Shown here piece by piece: positions 40,428 through 49,635 of a stretch of 64,000 nucleotides of DNA. Position 1 is the stretch's first letter, and the number at the start of each line of letters is the position of its first letter. The position numbers and the translations under genes were made by a program. The notes under the pieces are model-generated. The model did not search any database. It saw only the letters and a list, made by a program, of their open reading frames with translations, and was not told where the DNA came from. Source of the stretch: Paracoccus marcusii (GTDB lineage: Bacteria > Pseudomonadota > Alphaproteobacteria > Rhodobacterales > Rhodobacteraceae); NCBI RefSeq assembly GCF_006151785.1, contig NZ_VDDD01000002.1:20758-84757 (forward strand), given 5' to 3'.

Positions 40428-40883
40428 TCACTTGTCGGCGGTCGCCGTGGCGGCCTTCTTGACGGCGGTCTGGGTGTCGCGGGCGGCCTTTTCGGCCACC
40501 TTCTGCGCATCCGACGCCATGTCCTTGCCGGCGGTCAGCATCAGGTCGACGGTGTCCATCTGGACCTTCTTGGCGACTTCGGCATAGGCAGCCATGTGCT
40601 CGGCGGCCATTTCGGCTGCGGCCGAGGCGAAATCGCTCATGGCCTTGGCGTATTCGGACGGGTCCTGCTTGACGGCAGCCAGCTCTCCCATGCGCGAGAT
40701 CGAGTCCTTGGCCCAGCGGGCCGAGATCTCGGTCGAACGCTCGGCGGCGCTCAGCGCGACGCGGGCCAGCTTCTCGCCCATCATTGACTGCGACTTCATC
40801 GCGTCCTGCATCGAGCTGGTGTCGATGGGAAAGTTCGCCATCATGTCCTGCATCGTCTTGGTCATATCGGGGGTCTTTGCCAT
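40428..40883 (-). CDS. phaP: Phasin (PHA granule-associated protein)
   Basis: A 151-residue, all-helical, Met/Ala-rich protein (MAKTPDMTKTMQDMMANFPI...) with 'AAAEMAAEHMAAYAEVAKKVQMDTVDLML' and an Ala/Lys end. This is a typical alphaproteobacterial phasin that coats polyhydroxyalkanoate granules. A PhaR operator lies exactly in its promoter (40965-40975). ATG 40883 was chosen since the region upstream carries the operator. Confidence 0.9.
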   Translation of the reverse strand: MAKTPDMTKTMQDMMANFPIDTSSMQDAMKSQSMMGEKLARVALSAAERSTEISARWAKDSISRMGELAAVKQDPSEYAKAMSDFASAAAEMAAEHMAAYAEVAKKVQMDTVDLMLTAGKDMASDAQKVAEKAARDTQTAVKKAATATADK

Positions 40884-40954
40884 GTCGTTCACTCCTGTGA
40901 TGCAGCGACCGAGAGACAGAGGGAACGGGTCGCTGCGATCCATTCCATGCCACC

Positions 40955-40983
40955 AATATGAATGCTGCACCGCAGCATTTCAA
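40955..40983 (-). promoter_or_regulatory. phaP promoter with PhaR operator in the spacer
   Basis: On the minus strand a -35 box TTGAAA (40983-40978) and a -10 box CATATT (40960-40955) are 17 bp apart. The spacer is filled by a palindrome ATGCTGC-N3-GCAGCAT (40962-40978) that contains CTGC-ACC-GCAG, a TGC-rich site of the kind bound by PhaR in Paracoccus denitrificans. Binding here would block RNA polymerase. Confidence 0.85.
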
Positions 40984-41059
40984 GTATTTTTTCTGCGGCG
41001 CGGCGAAAATCCGGCGGGTCGGCGCAAGCCCTTGGAAAGTCCCGTGCGCCAGCCCCGCT

Positions 41060-43039
41060 TCAGCCTGCGCGCTCGTGGACATAGCGGCCGGGGGCGGGAT
41101 CAAGACCCGCTCCGGGGTCGCGGGCGGGCACCATCGGACCGGCTCGCTCGGCCAGCCATGCGCCCCAGGTCGGCCACCAGCTGGACTGCTGGAACGCCGC
41201 CGCGTCCTTCCAGTCCTGATGCGTGCCGTCAAAGCCGTGATCGCTGAGATAGTGGCCGTATTTCTGCCGCGTGGGCGGGTTCACGATGCCCGCCACATGC
41301 CCCGACTGCGACAGGATGAAGGTCTTGTCCTTCGATCCCATCTGCGCCACCCCGCGCCAGCAATCCTTCCAGGGTGCGATGTGGTCACCCTCGCAGGCGA
41401 TCGAACACAAGGGCACCGTGACGTCGGACAGGTGCAGGCGGTGGCCCAGCAGCTCGAACCCCTCCTTGGCAAAGGCGTTCTTCTGGCACAGGCCGCGCAG
41501 GTACTGCATCGCCATGCGTCCGGGCAGGTTCGTGCTGTCGCCGTTCCAGAACAGCAGATCGAAGGCCGGCGGCGTCTCTCCCATCATGTAGCTGCGGATG
41601 GCAGGGCCCCAGACCAGGTCGTTGGCGCGCAGGAAGCTCATGGTGCGCGACATCAGCTGCGCCCGCAGCAGGCCGTGGCGCTGGACCTCGGCCTCGATGC
41701 CGCCGACGAAATCGTCCTGCAGGAAGCTGGTGAATTCGCCCTGGTCGGAAAAGTCCGTCAGCGTGGTCAGCAGCGTGGCCGAGTTCACGCGGCGATCGCC
41801 CTTCTGCTTCAGCAGCGCCAGAGTCAGCGACAGCGTGGTGCCCGCGATGCAATAGCCGACCGCGTTCAGCCGCGCCTGTCCCGTCAGGGCCTGCACCTGG
41901 TCCATCGCGTCCAGATAGGCCTGGACGTACTCCTCCATGCCGGTGTCGGACAGGCTGGCATCGGGGTTCTTCCAACTGACGACGAACAGCGTCTGACCCT
42001 GATCCACCAGCCAGCGGATCAGACTGTTCTGGGGCTTCAGGTCCAGAATGTAGAACTTGTTGATCCAGGGCGGAAAGATCACCAAGGGCAGGGCATGCGC
42101 CTTGGGCGTCGTGGGCGCGTACTGGATCAGCTCGAACAGTGGCGCGCGATAGACGACGGTGCCGGGCGCGGTTCCGATGTTCTCTCCGACCGTGAAGGCG
42201 CGGCGATCGGCCAGGGACACGATCATCTCTCCGCCATGCTGCTCGACGTCGCGAACCAGGTTCTCCAGCCCCTTGACCAGGCTCTCGCCCTCGGTCTCGA
42301 CGGCCTTCTCCAGCGCGTCGGGATTGGTCGCCAGAAAGTTGGTGGGCGCCATCATGTCGATGATCTGCGCGGTCATCCAGTGGACACGCTTGCGGGTCAC
42401 ATCGTCGGGCAGGTCCAGCGTCGCCGTCGCATCCTTCAGCGCGCGCGCATTGGTCAGGTACTGCTTCTTGATCAGGTTGAAATAAGGATGGGTCTGCCAC
42501 AGCGGGTTGGCAAAGCGGCGATCGGCGGGGCTGTCATCCTCGGGAGCGGTCAGCTGCCCGGTGGCCAGCGCCTTCTGCGCGCGGGCATAGTTCGACAGGG
42601 TCTGCCCCCAGAAGGTGACCTGCGTCTCGATCATCTTGGCGGGATGTTCCGCCAGCGTCTTCAGGAACGCGTTCGCGGCGGTCAGGTACAGCTCGGCGCC
42701 CGGCCCCTCGACGCCGGGATTGGGCAGGTTGCGATCGGCCAGCGCGGCCATCAGGCGGTGACCCAGGGTTTCGATCCGCTCGATGTTCTCGGCCAGCTTG
42801 TGGGCGGCAGGGGCGGGCTTGGGCGCCGCGACCTTAGCTTCGCCTTCGGGCGGCGTGCCTTGGACCTGGGGCGTCTCGATCTTGGGTTCGGCGGCCTCCA
42901 CCTTGGCCTGGGGCGTCTTCACCTCGACCTCCGGGGTCTTGGCCTGGGGCTTGGGCTTCGCGCGCGCCTTTGCGGTTGTTGCCGGTTTCGCACGTAATTT
43001 GGCAACATTTTTACCCGTCTTGTCCGGCTGTCTTGCCAT
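41060..43039 (-). CDS. phaC: Class I polyhydroxyalkanoate synthase PhaC
   Basis: A 659-residue class I PHA synthase that polymerises hydroxyacyl-CoA. An N-terminal 100-residue Lys/Ala/Pro/Glu-rich tail precedes the family region ('HPAKMIETQVTFWGQTL', 'FNLIKKQYL'). The catalytic Cys is in the lipase-like box 'VGYCIAG' near residue 395, with a later Asp and the His in 'ILSQSGHVAGIVNPP'. Divergent from phaZ across a 134-bp spacer. Confidence 0.95.
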   Translation of the reverse strand: MARQPDKTGKNVAKLRAKPATTAKARAKPKPQAKTPEVEVKTPQAKVEAAEPKIETPQVQGTPPEGEAKVAAPKPAPAAHKLAENIERIETLGHRLMAALADRNLPNPGVEGPGAELYLTAANAFLKTLAEHPAKMIETQVTFWGQTLSNYARAQKALATGQLTAPEDDSPADRRFANPLWQTHPYFNLIKKQYLTNARALKDATATLDLPDDVTRKRVHWMTAQIIDMMAPTNFLATNPDALEKAVETEGESLVKGLENLVRDVEQHGGEMIVSLADRRAFTVGENIGTAPGTVVYRAPLFELIQYAPTTPKAHALPLVIFPPWINKFYILDLKPQNSLIRWLVDQGQTLFVVSWKNPDASLSDTGMEEYVQAYLDAMDQVQALTGQARLNAVGYCIAGTTLSLTLALLKQKGDRRVNSATLLTTLTDFSDQGEFTSFLQDDFVGGIEAEVQRHGLLRAQLMSRTMSFLRANDLVWGPAIRSYMMGETPPAFDLLFWNGDSTNLPGRMAMQYLRGLCQKNAFAKEGFELLGHRLHLSDVTVPLCSIACEGDHIAPWKDCWRGVAQMGSKDKTFILSQSGHVAGIVNPPTRQKYGHYLSDHGFDGTHQDWKDAAAFQQSSWWPTWGAWLAERAGPMVPARDPGAGLDPAPGRYVHERAG

Positions 43040-43173
43040 GATCCGTAATCCCCCCTACTTATACGGTCATGATATGCGCAGGGCAGGCAAGGCGTAAACC
43101 CGGCTTCTGACCCCGTTCCCGCCGCCCCGTCGCGCGCAGATCATGTGCCGCGGCGCAGCAATTGTGGGGTTAC

Positions 43174-44520
43174 ATGTCGGTCAAAGGTCTTCGCGGCATC
43201 GTGTCCTATGACGCGATGGAGACGATTCGGAACACGAACGAATGGATGGGCGCGACCGCCCGCGCGATCGGGGCCTATCCCGCCTTCGCGCTGGTCCCGC
43301 ATCCCGCGTTCCGGATGCTGGGGGCCTGGGGCCGTGTCACCGAACGCAGCTTCGCACGCATGGTGATCAAGCCCGACTGGGAGATCCCCCCCATCGCCGG
43401 AGAGGACGGGCAGGACCACGTCGTCTATGTCGAGCCGGTCCTGCGCCGGGCCTTCGGCGACCTGATCCATTTCCGCGTCGCCCGTCGCGACCCCCTGCCC
43501 CGCAAGGTCCTGCTGGTCGCGCCGATGTCGGGTCACTATGCGACCCTGATGCGCTCGACGGTGCTGTCGCTTTTGAACGACTGCGAACTCTACGTGACCG
43601 ACTGGCACAATGCCCGCGACATTCCTGTCAGCGAGGGCAAGTTCGACGTCGAGGATTATACCCGCTACTTGGTCGACTTCATCCGCCACCTGGGCCCCGA
43701 CGTGAATGTCATTGCGGTGTGTCAGCCGGCGCCCCTGGCCCTGGTCGCGACCGCCATCCTGGCGGAGGAGGAGCCGGCTGCGCAGCCGCGCACCCTGACC
43801 CTGATCGGCGGCCCCGTCGACCCCGACGCCGCCGCGACCGAGGTCACCGATTTCGGCAACCGCATCACCATGGGTGAGCTGGAGCATCTGGCGATCCAGT
43901 CCGTGGGGTTCAAGTATCGCGGTGCCGGGCGCATGGTCTATCCCGGGCTGGCGCAGCTGTCGTCGTTCATCACCATGAACATGCAGACCCATACCCGCGC
44001 CTTCATCGAACAGATCTATGCCGAGGCGCGCGGCACCGCCAGCGAAGGCGACAAGCACAACAAGTTCTATGACGAATACCTGGCGGTCATGGACATGACG
44101 GCCGAATTCTACCTGTCGACCGTCGAACGCATCTTCAAGAACCTCGAGATCGCGCAGAACCGCTTCACCGTCGACGGCCGTCCCGTCGATATCGGCAAGA
44201 TCACCGACGTTGCCGTGATGACGGTCGAGGGGGCGAATGACGACATCTCGGCGCCGGGCCAATGCGTCGCGGCGCTGGACCTGTGCACCGGCGTGCCCGA
44301 CGCCAGGAAGGTTCAGCACCTGGAACCGGGCGCCGGCCATTACGGCATCTTTGCCGGCAAGTCGTGGCGCCTGAACATCCGCCCGCTGGTTCTTGACTTC
44401 ATTGACGAAAACGCAGCGCTGCCGGACAGCGTCAAGCCGCGTCGCAAGCGTCGGGCAGGCGGCGCGGCCGCCGATTGCGGCGTCAACGATCCGGTCCACT
44501 CGGACAACGTCGCGGTCTGA
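43174..44520 (+). CDS. phaZ: Intracellular polyhydroxyalkanoate depolymerase PhaZ
   Basis: A 448-residue depolymerase that releases monomers from PHA granules. The N-terminal 'SYDAMETIRNTNEWMGA' and 'HYATLMRSTVLSLL ... DWHNARDIPVS' are typical. The nucleophile is Cys in 'VIAVCQPAPLALVA', with catalytic His in 'EPGAGHYGIFAGKSWR'. ATG 43174 gives a start matching family length; a GTG 12 bp upstream is the alternative. Confidence 0.92.
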   Translation: MSVKGLRGIVSYDAMETIRNTNEWMGATARAIGAYPAFALVPHPAFRMLGAWGRVTERSFARMVIKPDWEIPPIAGEDGQDHVVYVEPVLRRAFGDLIHFRVARRDPLPRKVLLVAPMSGHYATLMRSTVLSLLNDCELYVTDWHNARDIPVSEGKFDVEDYTRYLVDFIRHLGPDVNVIAVCQPAPLALVATAILAEEEPAAQPRTLTLIGGPVDPDAAATEVTDFGNRITMGELEHLAIQSVGFKYRGAGRMVYPGLAQLSSFITMNMQTHTRAFIEQIYAEARGTASEGDKHNKFYDEYLAVMDMTAEFYLSTVERIFKNLEIAQNRFTVDGRPVDIGKITDVAVMTVEGANDDISAPGQCVAALDLCTGVPDARKVQHLEPGAGHYGIFAGKSWRLNIRPLVLDFIDENAALPDSVKPRRKRRAGGAAADCGVNDPVHSDNVAV

Positions 44521-44528
44521 CGTCGGTC

Positions 44529-44557
44529 CCGCGGGACGGGGGAACCCGGTCCCGCGG
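44529..44557 (+). terminator. GC-rich hairpin after phaZ
   Basis: CCGCGGGAC (44529-44537) pairs with GTCCCGCGG (44549-44557) 8 bp after the phaZ stop, followed by ATCGTTGTTT. The T-rich tail is interrupted, so it is a probable rather than perfect intrinsic terminator. Confidence 0.6.
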
Positions 44558-44609
44558 ATCGTTGTTTATCCCGCGATCGCCGCCTGATGCGGCACGAAAG
44601 GATCGCAGG

Positions 44610-45083
44610 ATGACCGACCACAATCACCAGTTCTGGAGCCGTCTGGACGACATCAACAGCGGCATGCTGGGTGTGACCCAGGATTCGCGGCTTGTTCCGA
44701 TGTCGCATTATACCGACCGCAAGGTCGGCGTGCTGTGGTTCATCACCGCCAAGGACACCGATCTGGCCCGCAGCGTGGCATCGGGTCCGCAGGATGCGAT
44801 GCATGTGGTCAGCGATGCTGGCCAAGGCCTTTACGCCCGCATCCACGGCACCCTGTCCCTGTCCGACAACCGCGCCAAGCTGGACGAGTTGTGGAATGCC
44901 GTCGCCTCCAGCTGGTTCGAGGATGGCAAGCAGGACCCCGACGTCCAGCTGCTGCGTCTGGACCTGACCGAGGCGGAAGTTTGGGCCACTGGCGGCAGCA
45001 TGGCCTTCCTGTATCAGATCGCCAAATCCAAGATCACCGGCGACAAGCCCGACATGGGCGACCATTATTCCCTGACGTTCTGA
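44610..45083 (+). CDS. Pyridoxamine 5'-phosphate oxidase-like general stress protein
   Basis: A 157-residue split-barrel flavin-binding protein: 'LVPMSHYTDRKVGVLWFITAKDTDLARSV' and 'YARIHGTLSLSDNRAKLDELWNAVASSWFEDGKQDPD' match the general stress protein 26 group. ATG 44610 has AAGGATCGCAGG upstream. Its 3' end overlaps the convergent hydrolase by 19 bp. Confidence 0.85.
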   Translation: MTDHNHQFWSRLDDINSGMLGVTQDSRLVPMSHYTDRKVGVLWFITAKDTDLARSVASGPQDAMHVVSDAGQGLYARIHGTLSLSDNRAKLDELWNAVASSWFEDGKQDPDVQLLRLDLTEAEVWATGGSMAFLYQIAKSKITGDKPDMGDHYSLTF

Positions 45084-45814
45084 ACGACCTCCTCGATCGT
45101 CGCGACGATCAGGTTCAGACATTCGGGCGAGGAGAACCGGTGATCGGCCCCCTTGACCAGGGTCAGCCGCAGATCCTCGCCCGACGCGTGGTCCAGCAGG
45201 TCCATCGCCCAGGACACCGGCACATCCGCATCCGCTGTCCCCTGCAGCATCCGCGCCGGACAAGGCAGCGACAGCGGCTGGTTCAGGACCAGTTGGTCGC
45301 GGCCATCCTCGATCAACCGGCGCATCAGGACCAGCGGCTCTCCGTACTCGCTTGGCAGGGCAACGCGGCCGTCGCGCATCAGCGCCTCGCGTTGGCCGGG
45401 TGAAAACCCGGCCCAGAACCCGCGTTCGGTGAAATCCGGCGCCGCGGCAATCGTGACCAGCCCGGCAACGCGGTCCGGGATCGTTCGTGCCATCAGCAGG
45501 CTGATCCACCCGCCCATCGACGATCCGACCAGAACCTGCGGGCCCTGTGTCAGCGCCTCGATCGCTGCACGGGCATCGGCGGCCCAATCACCGATGCAGC
45601 CCTCTTCGAACACGCCATCGCTGGCGCCGTGCCCGGAATAATCGAACCGCAAAAAGGCACGCCCCTGCGCCGCCGCCCAGTCCCGCAGATGGACCGCCTT
45701 CGACCCCTGCATGTCGGACCGGAATCCGCCCAGAAACACGATGCCGGGGCCCTGCCCGTCCAGGCGATCGTAGGCGATGCGCCGTCCCGTATCCGTCGTC
45801 AGATAATCCGTCAT
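45065..45814 (-). CDS. Alpha/beta hydrolase
   Basis: A 249-residue alpha/beta hydrolase. The nucleophile elbow is 'VLVGSSMGGWISL', the oxyanion region 'IVFLGGFRSDMQGSKA', and the catalytic His is in 'VKGADHRFSSPECL', with Asp in 'TADADVPVSWA'. Substrate unknown; similar proteins are annotated as carboxylesterases or palmitoyl-protein thioesterase-like. Its start overlaps the MFS gene stop (ATGA), so they form a two-gene operon. Confidence 0.88.
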   Translation of the reverse strand: MTDYLTTDTGRRIAYDRLDGQGPGIVFLGGFRSDMQGSKAVHLRDWAAAQGRAFLRFDYSGHGASDGVFEEGCIGDWAADARAAIEALTQGPQVLVGSSMGGWISLLMARTIPDRVAGLVTIAAAPDFTERGFWAGFSPGQREALMRDGRVALPSEYGEPLVLMRRLIEDGRDQLVLNQPLSLPCPARMLQGTADADVPVSWAMDLLDHASGEDLRLTLVKGADHRFSSPECLNLIVATIEEVVQNVRE

Positions 45815-47100
45815 TCGCTCACCTCGTCCAATCCCCATGCGACCCAGGCCCCCAGGGCCGACGCCGCGGCAAAGGCGGCCACCGCCCATTGCGCGCCCAG
45901 CACCGCCAGCCCCGCAGAGGCGGCGCCGGCCACCAGCAGGACGACACCGACCACCAGGTTCGACACCGCGGTATAGGTGGCGCGCTGATCATCGGGCGCC
46001 ATGTCGACCAGATAGGTCGTCCGCCCCTGCCGCACGCCGTGATAGGCGATCATCAGGCCGAACAGAACCACCGCAATCGCCCCCGTCACCTGTGCCAGCC
46101 CCATCGCCGCCAGAACCAAGGCCGCACCCAGGGCGATTGCCCCCGCGACGCCCGACGAGATCAGCACCCGGCGGGCCGACCGGTCCGACATCCGCCCCCA
46201 GACCCAGGATGACAGCAGGGATGCCAGCGCCGATGCCAGCACCAGAAGGCCCAGCTGACGGTCTCCCTGCCCCGCCGCGGCCAGCACCAGCAGATAGGGC
46301 GGCGCCAAGGCCGATCCCACCAGCAGCGACCGCGCGACGATGAACCGGGCCAACTGTCCATCCTCGCGCACCAGACGCAGCTGGCCGATGGATTGCGACA
46401 GGCTCAGCACCTCCTCACGCGGCTGCGCCTCCTCGTCCAAGGTCGCAAAGATCGCGCCGCCCAGAATCCAGGCGACGCCCGCCAGCGCCACTGCGCCGAT
46501 GACCAGCACCGCCCGGTCCAGCGGCTGCCACAGCAGCAGGCCGGCAAAGACGATGACCCCGGCGGCGCCCACGCTGCTGGCGAAACCCGTGGCCGCGCCG
46601 CGCCGCGACTTGCCCACCGTCTTGCCCAAGACATCCTTGTAGCTGGCCGAACAGACCGACCGCGCCAGGGCCAGCACCGCCAGGGCTGCGATGATGGCCC
46701 CGCCCGCGGCCGGCCCCTCCATCGTCAGGGCGATGCCCGCGATGGCCAGCGCCGCCAGACCCTGAACGACGCTGCCCACGGCCCAGGCCCATTTGCGTCG
46801 CGGCAGTGCGCCGATGGCCCCTGCGGTGAACAGTTGCGGCAGCAGCGACCCGGCCTCGCGGACCGGAACCAGCAAGCCGATCACGCCCGCCCCCGCCCCC
46901 AGATGGGTCAGCAGCCAAGACAGAACCAGTTTTGCGTCGACCAGCCCGTCGGCCAGTTTCGACGCGGCCAGAGACAGGATGTGGCGCAGGAAGTTGCGCG
47001 GCTCGACCCGGCTCTGGGCGTCGGACAGGCCGCCGTCACTGTCGGGGTCCTCGACCAGACGCTCGAACAGTTGCTCCTCGAAATCGCTGTGGTGGCTCAT
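45811..47100 (-). CDS. MFS transporter
   Basis: A 429-residue membrane protein. After a 45-residue cytoplasmic N-terminus there are about 10-12 hydrophobic helices, with an MFS-like 'VPVREAGSLLPQLFTAGAIGALPRRKWAW' in the first half and 'LSSWVWGRMSDRSARRVL' in the second. Substrate unknown. It is followed by the overlapping hydrolase and is divergent from thrS. Confidence 0.85.
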   Translation of the reverse strand: MSHHSDFEEQLFERLVEDPDSDGGLSDAQSRVEPRNFLRHILSLAASKLADGLVDAKLVLSWLLTHLGAGAGVIGLLVPVREAGSLLPQLFTAGAIGALPRRKWAWAVGSVVQGLAALAIAGIALTMEGPAAGGAIIAALAVLALARSVCSASYKDVLGKTVGKSRRGAATGFASSVGAAGVIVFAGLLLWQPLDRAVLVIGAVALAGVAWILGGAIFATLDEEAQPREEVLSLSQSIGQLRLVREDGQLARFIVARSLLVGSALAPPYLLVLAAAGQGDRQLGLLVLASALASLLSSWVWGRMSDRSARRVLISSGVAGAIALGAALVLAAMGLAQVTGAIAVVLFGLMIAYHGVRQGRTTYLVDMAPDDQRATYTAVSNLVVGVVLLVAGAASAGLAVLGAQWAVAAFAAASALGAWVAWGLDEVSE

Positions 47101-47216
47101 GCTGGCTTCCCGTGTGTTGCCGTAATCTTGACTAATCGCGCGGGCACGTCCATGCCTGCCCGACCATAACCCGCAACCGGGCGTTCCGTGGGCGCCAAAC
47201 CGACGAGGAGGACAAC

Positions 47217-49163
47217 ATGTCCCAGATCACCCTCACCTTTCCCGATGGCAATGCGCGCGACTATCCCGCCGGCGTGACCGCCGCCGAGGTCGCCGAGAGC
47301 ATCGCGCCCAGCCTTGCCAAGCGCGCCATTTCCGCCAGCCTGGACGGCACCCACATCGACCTGGCCTGGCCGATCACCGCCAGCGGCCAGATCGCCATCC
47401 ATTCGATGAAGGACGAGGCGCAGGCGCTGGAGCTGATCCGCCACGATTTCGCCCATGTGATGGCCCGTGCGGTCCAGGCGATCTGGCCCGACGTCAAGGT
47501 CACCATCGGCCCGGTCCGCGACCACGGCTGGTTCTACGATTTCGACCGGGCCGAACCCTTCACTCCCGACGATCTGGGCGCGATCGAGGCCAAGATGAAG
47601 GAGATCATCAACGCCCGCGAACCCGTCCGCACCGAGATATGGGACCGCGACCGCGCGATCGCCCATTACAAGGCGGCGAACGAGCCCTTCAAGCTGGAGC
47701 TGATCGACCGCATCCCCGAGGGCCAGGACCTGCGCATGTACTGGCACGGCGACTGGCAGGACCTGTGCCGCGGTCCGCACCTGCAGAATACCGGCCAGCT
47801 GCCCGCCGATGCTTTCAAGCTGACCCATATCGCCGGGGCCTATTGGTTGGGCGACGCGACGCGACCCATGCTGCAGCGCATCTATGGCGTGGCCTTCCGC
47901 AACCGCGACGACCTCAAGGCGCACATGACGATGCTGGAGGAGGCCGCCAAGCGCGACCACCGCAAGCTGGGCCGCGAGATGGACCTGTACCACATGCGGG
48001 AGGAGGCGCCGGGCCAAGTGTTCTGGCATCCGAACGGCTGGAACATCTATACCACGCTGCAGGACTACATGCGCCGCAAGCAGCGCGCCGACGGTTATGT
48101 CGAGGTCAACACGCCCCAGGTCGTCAGCCGGAAATTGTGGGAAGAATCAGGGCACTGGGAGAACTATCAGGAAAACATGTTCATCGTCGAGGTCGATGAG
48201 GAACATGCCAAGACCAAGACGATCAACGCCCTGAAGCCGATGAACTGCCCGTGCCACGTGCAGATCTTCAACCACGGACTGAAATCCTATCGCGACCTGC
48301 CGCTGCGCATGGCCGAGTTCGGGTCCTGCAACCGCTATGAGCCCTCGGGCGCGCTGCACGGCATCATGCGCGTACGCGGCTTTACCCAGGACGACGCCCA
48401 CATCTTCTGCACCGAGGACCAGATCGAGGCCGAGACCAAGAAGTTTATCGACTTCCTGGCCGGGATCTACTCCGACCTGGGCTTCGAGGGCTGGCGCATC
48501 AAGCTGTCGACGCGCCCCGAAAAACGCATCGGGACCGAGGAAAGCTGGGACCGCGCCGAGGCCGCCCTGGGCAACGCCTGCAAGGCCGCGGGCCATGACT
48601 ACACGGTTTTCCCCGGTGAGGGCGCGTTCTACGGGCCGAAGCTGGAATTCGTGCTGACCGACGCCATAGGTCGTGACTGGCAGTGCGGCACGCTGCAGGT
48701 GGACCCCAACCTGCCGGAACGTCTGGATGCGGAATATGTCGGTGCCGACGGGCACAAGCACCGGCCCATCATGCTGCACCGCGCGGTGCTGGGCAGCTTC
48801 GAGCGTTTCATCGGCATCCTGATCGAGAACAGCGCCGGCAAGCTGCCCTTCTGGCTGGCGCCGCGTCAGGTGGTCGTGGCCTCGATCGTGTCGGATGCGG
48901 ACGCCTATGTGCACGAGGTTGTGGCCGCCTTGCGCGCCCGCGGCATCCGGGCCGAGGCGGACATCCGTAACGAAAAGATCAACTACAAGGTCCGCGAGCA
49001 TTCCGTCGGCCGCGTTCCGGCGATCCTGGCCATCGGCATGAAGGAGGTCGAGGACCGGACCGTCTCGCTGCGCCGCCTGGACGCGCAGGGCAGTCGCACC
49101 GTGACCCTGGACCAGGTCGTGGCCGATCTGGCGGCCGAGGCCACGCCCCCGGACCTGCGCTGA
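47217..49163 (+). CDS. thrS: Threonine--tRNA ligase
   Basis: A 648-residue threonyl-tRNA synthetase with the full layout: N-terminal TGS domain ('[35 protein letters not shown]'), editing domain with '[12 protein letters not shown]', the class II core with '[10 protein letters not shown]' and '[34 protein letters not shown]', zinc ligands (the Cys in 'NCPC' and later His residues), and the anticodon-binding end. Charges tRNA-Thr. Strong AGGAGG-like ribosome site. Followed by a clear hairpin. Confidence 0.98.
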   Translation: MSQITLTFPDGNARDYPAGVTAAEVAESIAPSLAKRAISASLDGTHIDLAWPITASGQIAIHSMKDEAQALELIRHDFAHVMARAVQAIWPDVKVTIGPVRDHGWFYDFDRAEPFTPDDLGAIEAKMKEIINAREPVRTEIWDRDRAIAHYKAANEPFKLELIDRIPEGQDLRMYWHGDWQDLCRGPHLQNTGQLPADAFKLTHIAGAYWLGDATRPMLQRIYGVAFRNRDDLKAHMTMLEEAAKRDHRKLGREMDLYHMREEAPGQVFWHPNGWNIYTTLQDYMRRKQRADGYVEVNTPQVVSRKLWEESGHWENYQENMFIVEVDEEHAKTKTINALKPMNCPCHVQIFNHGLKSYRDLPLRMAEFGSCNRYEPSGALHGIMRVRGFTQDDAHIFCTEDQIEAETKKFIDFLAGIYSDLGFEGWRIKLSTRPEKRIGTEESWDRAEAALGNACKAAGHDYTVFPGEGAFYGPKLEFVLTDAIGRDWQCGTLQVDPNLPERLDAEYVGADGHKHRPIMLHRAVLGSFERFIGILIENSAGKLPFWLAPRQVVVASIVSDADAYVHEVVAALRARGIRAEADIRNEKINYKVREHSVGRVPAILAIGMKEVEDRTVSLRRLDAQGSRTVTLDQVVADLAAEATPPDLR

Positions 49164-49172
49164 ACCCCGCCT

Positions 49173-49208
49173 GCGTCAAACGCGGCACCACGGGGCCGCG
49201 TTTGACGC
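49173..49208 (+). terminator. Hairpin after thrS
   Basis: A 14-bp perfect stem, GCGTCAAACGCGGC (49173-49186) with its complement at 49195-49208 and an 8-nt loop, 10 bp after the thrS stop. It is followed by a TTGCGTTTTG stretch. This is a strong terminator candidate. Confidence 0.8.
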
Positions 49209-49354
49209 TTGCGTTTTGCAACGATTCGGGCATCCTCTCAGTCGCGTGAGCGAAGACTTTCTACCGCCTCCCTCTTGGGCAGCCGGAAGACCGAAAGCGG
49301 GCTGCACGGCCTGGCGCAATCCTGCGTCGGGATGACTTGAAGGAGAATACGGTT

Positions 49355-49561
49355 ATGGCGACCGGAACGGTAAAATGGTTCAACTCGACCAAGGGCTTCG
49401 GCTTCATCGCGCCCGATGACGGCGGCAAGGACGTGTTCGTGCACATCTCGGCCGTGGAACGTGCCGGGCTGACGGGCCTTCAGGACAACCAGAAGATCGC
49501 ATTCGAGCTGCAGTCCGGCCGTGATGGCCGCGCCTCGGCCAGCGATCTGAAACTGCTCTGA
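49355..49561 (+). CDS. Cold-shock protein (CspA family)
   Basis: A 68-residue cold-shock domain protein with RNP1 'KGFGFIAP' and RNP2 'DVFVHISAV'. It binds single-stranded RNA/DNA and acts as an RNA chaperone. ATG 49355 follows AAGGAG; an upstream TTG is out of the usual family start. The 146-bp region before it could be a cold-responsive leader. Confidence 0.95.
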   Translation: MATGTVKWFNSTKGFGFIAPDDGGKDVFVHISAVERAGLTGLQDNQKIAFELQSGRDGRASASDLKLL

Positions 49562-49583
49562 TCCGCCATCGCGCGTGATCCGG

Positions 49584-49610
49584 ACGGCCCGTTCGCGCGG
49601 GCCGTTTTTT
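49584..49610 (+). terminator. Rho-independent terminator of the cold-shock gene
   Basis: ACGGCCCG (49584-49591) and CGGGCCGT (49598-49605) form an 8-bp stem with a 6-nt loop, followed directly by a run of T's (49605-49610). A textbook intrinsic terminator. Confidence 0.92.
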
Positions 49611-49635
49611 ATTGGGCGACAGGCAGGACGCAGGA

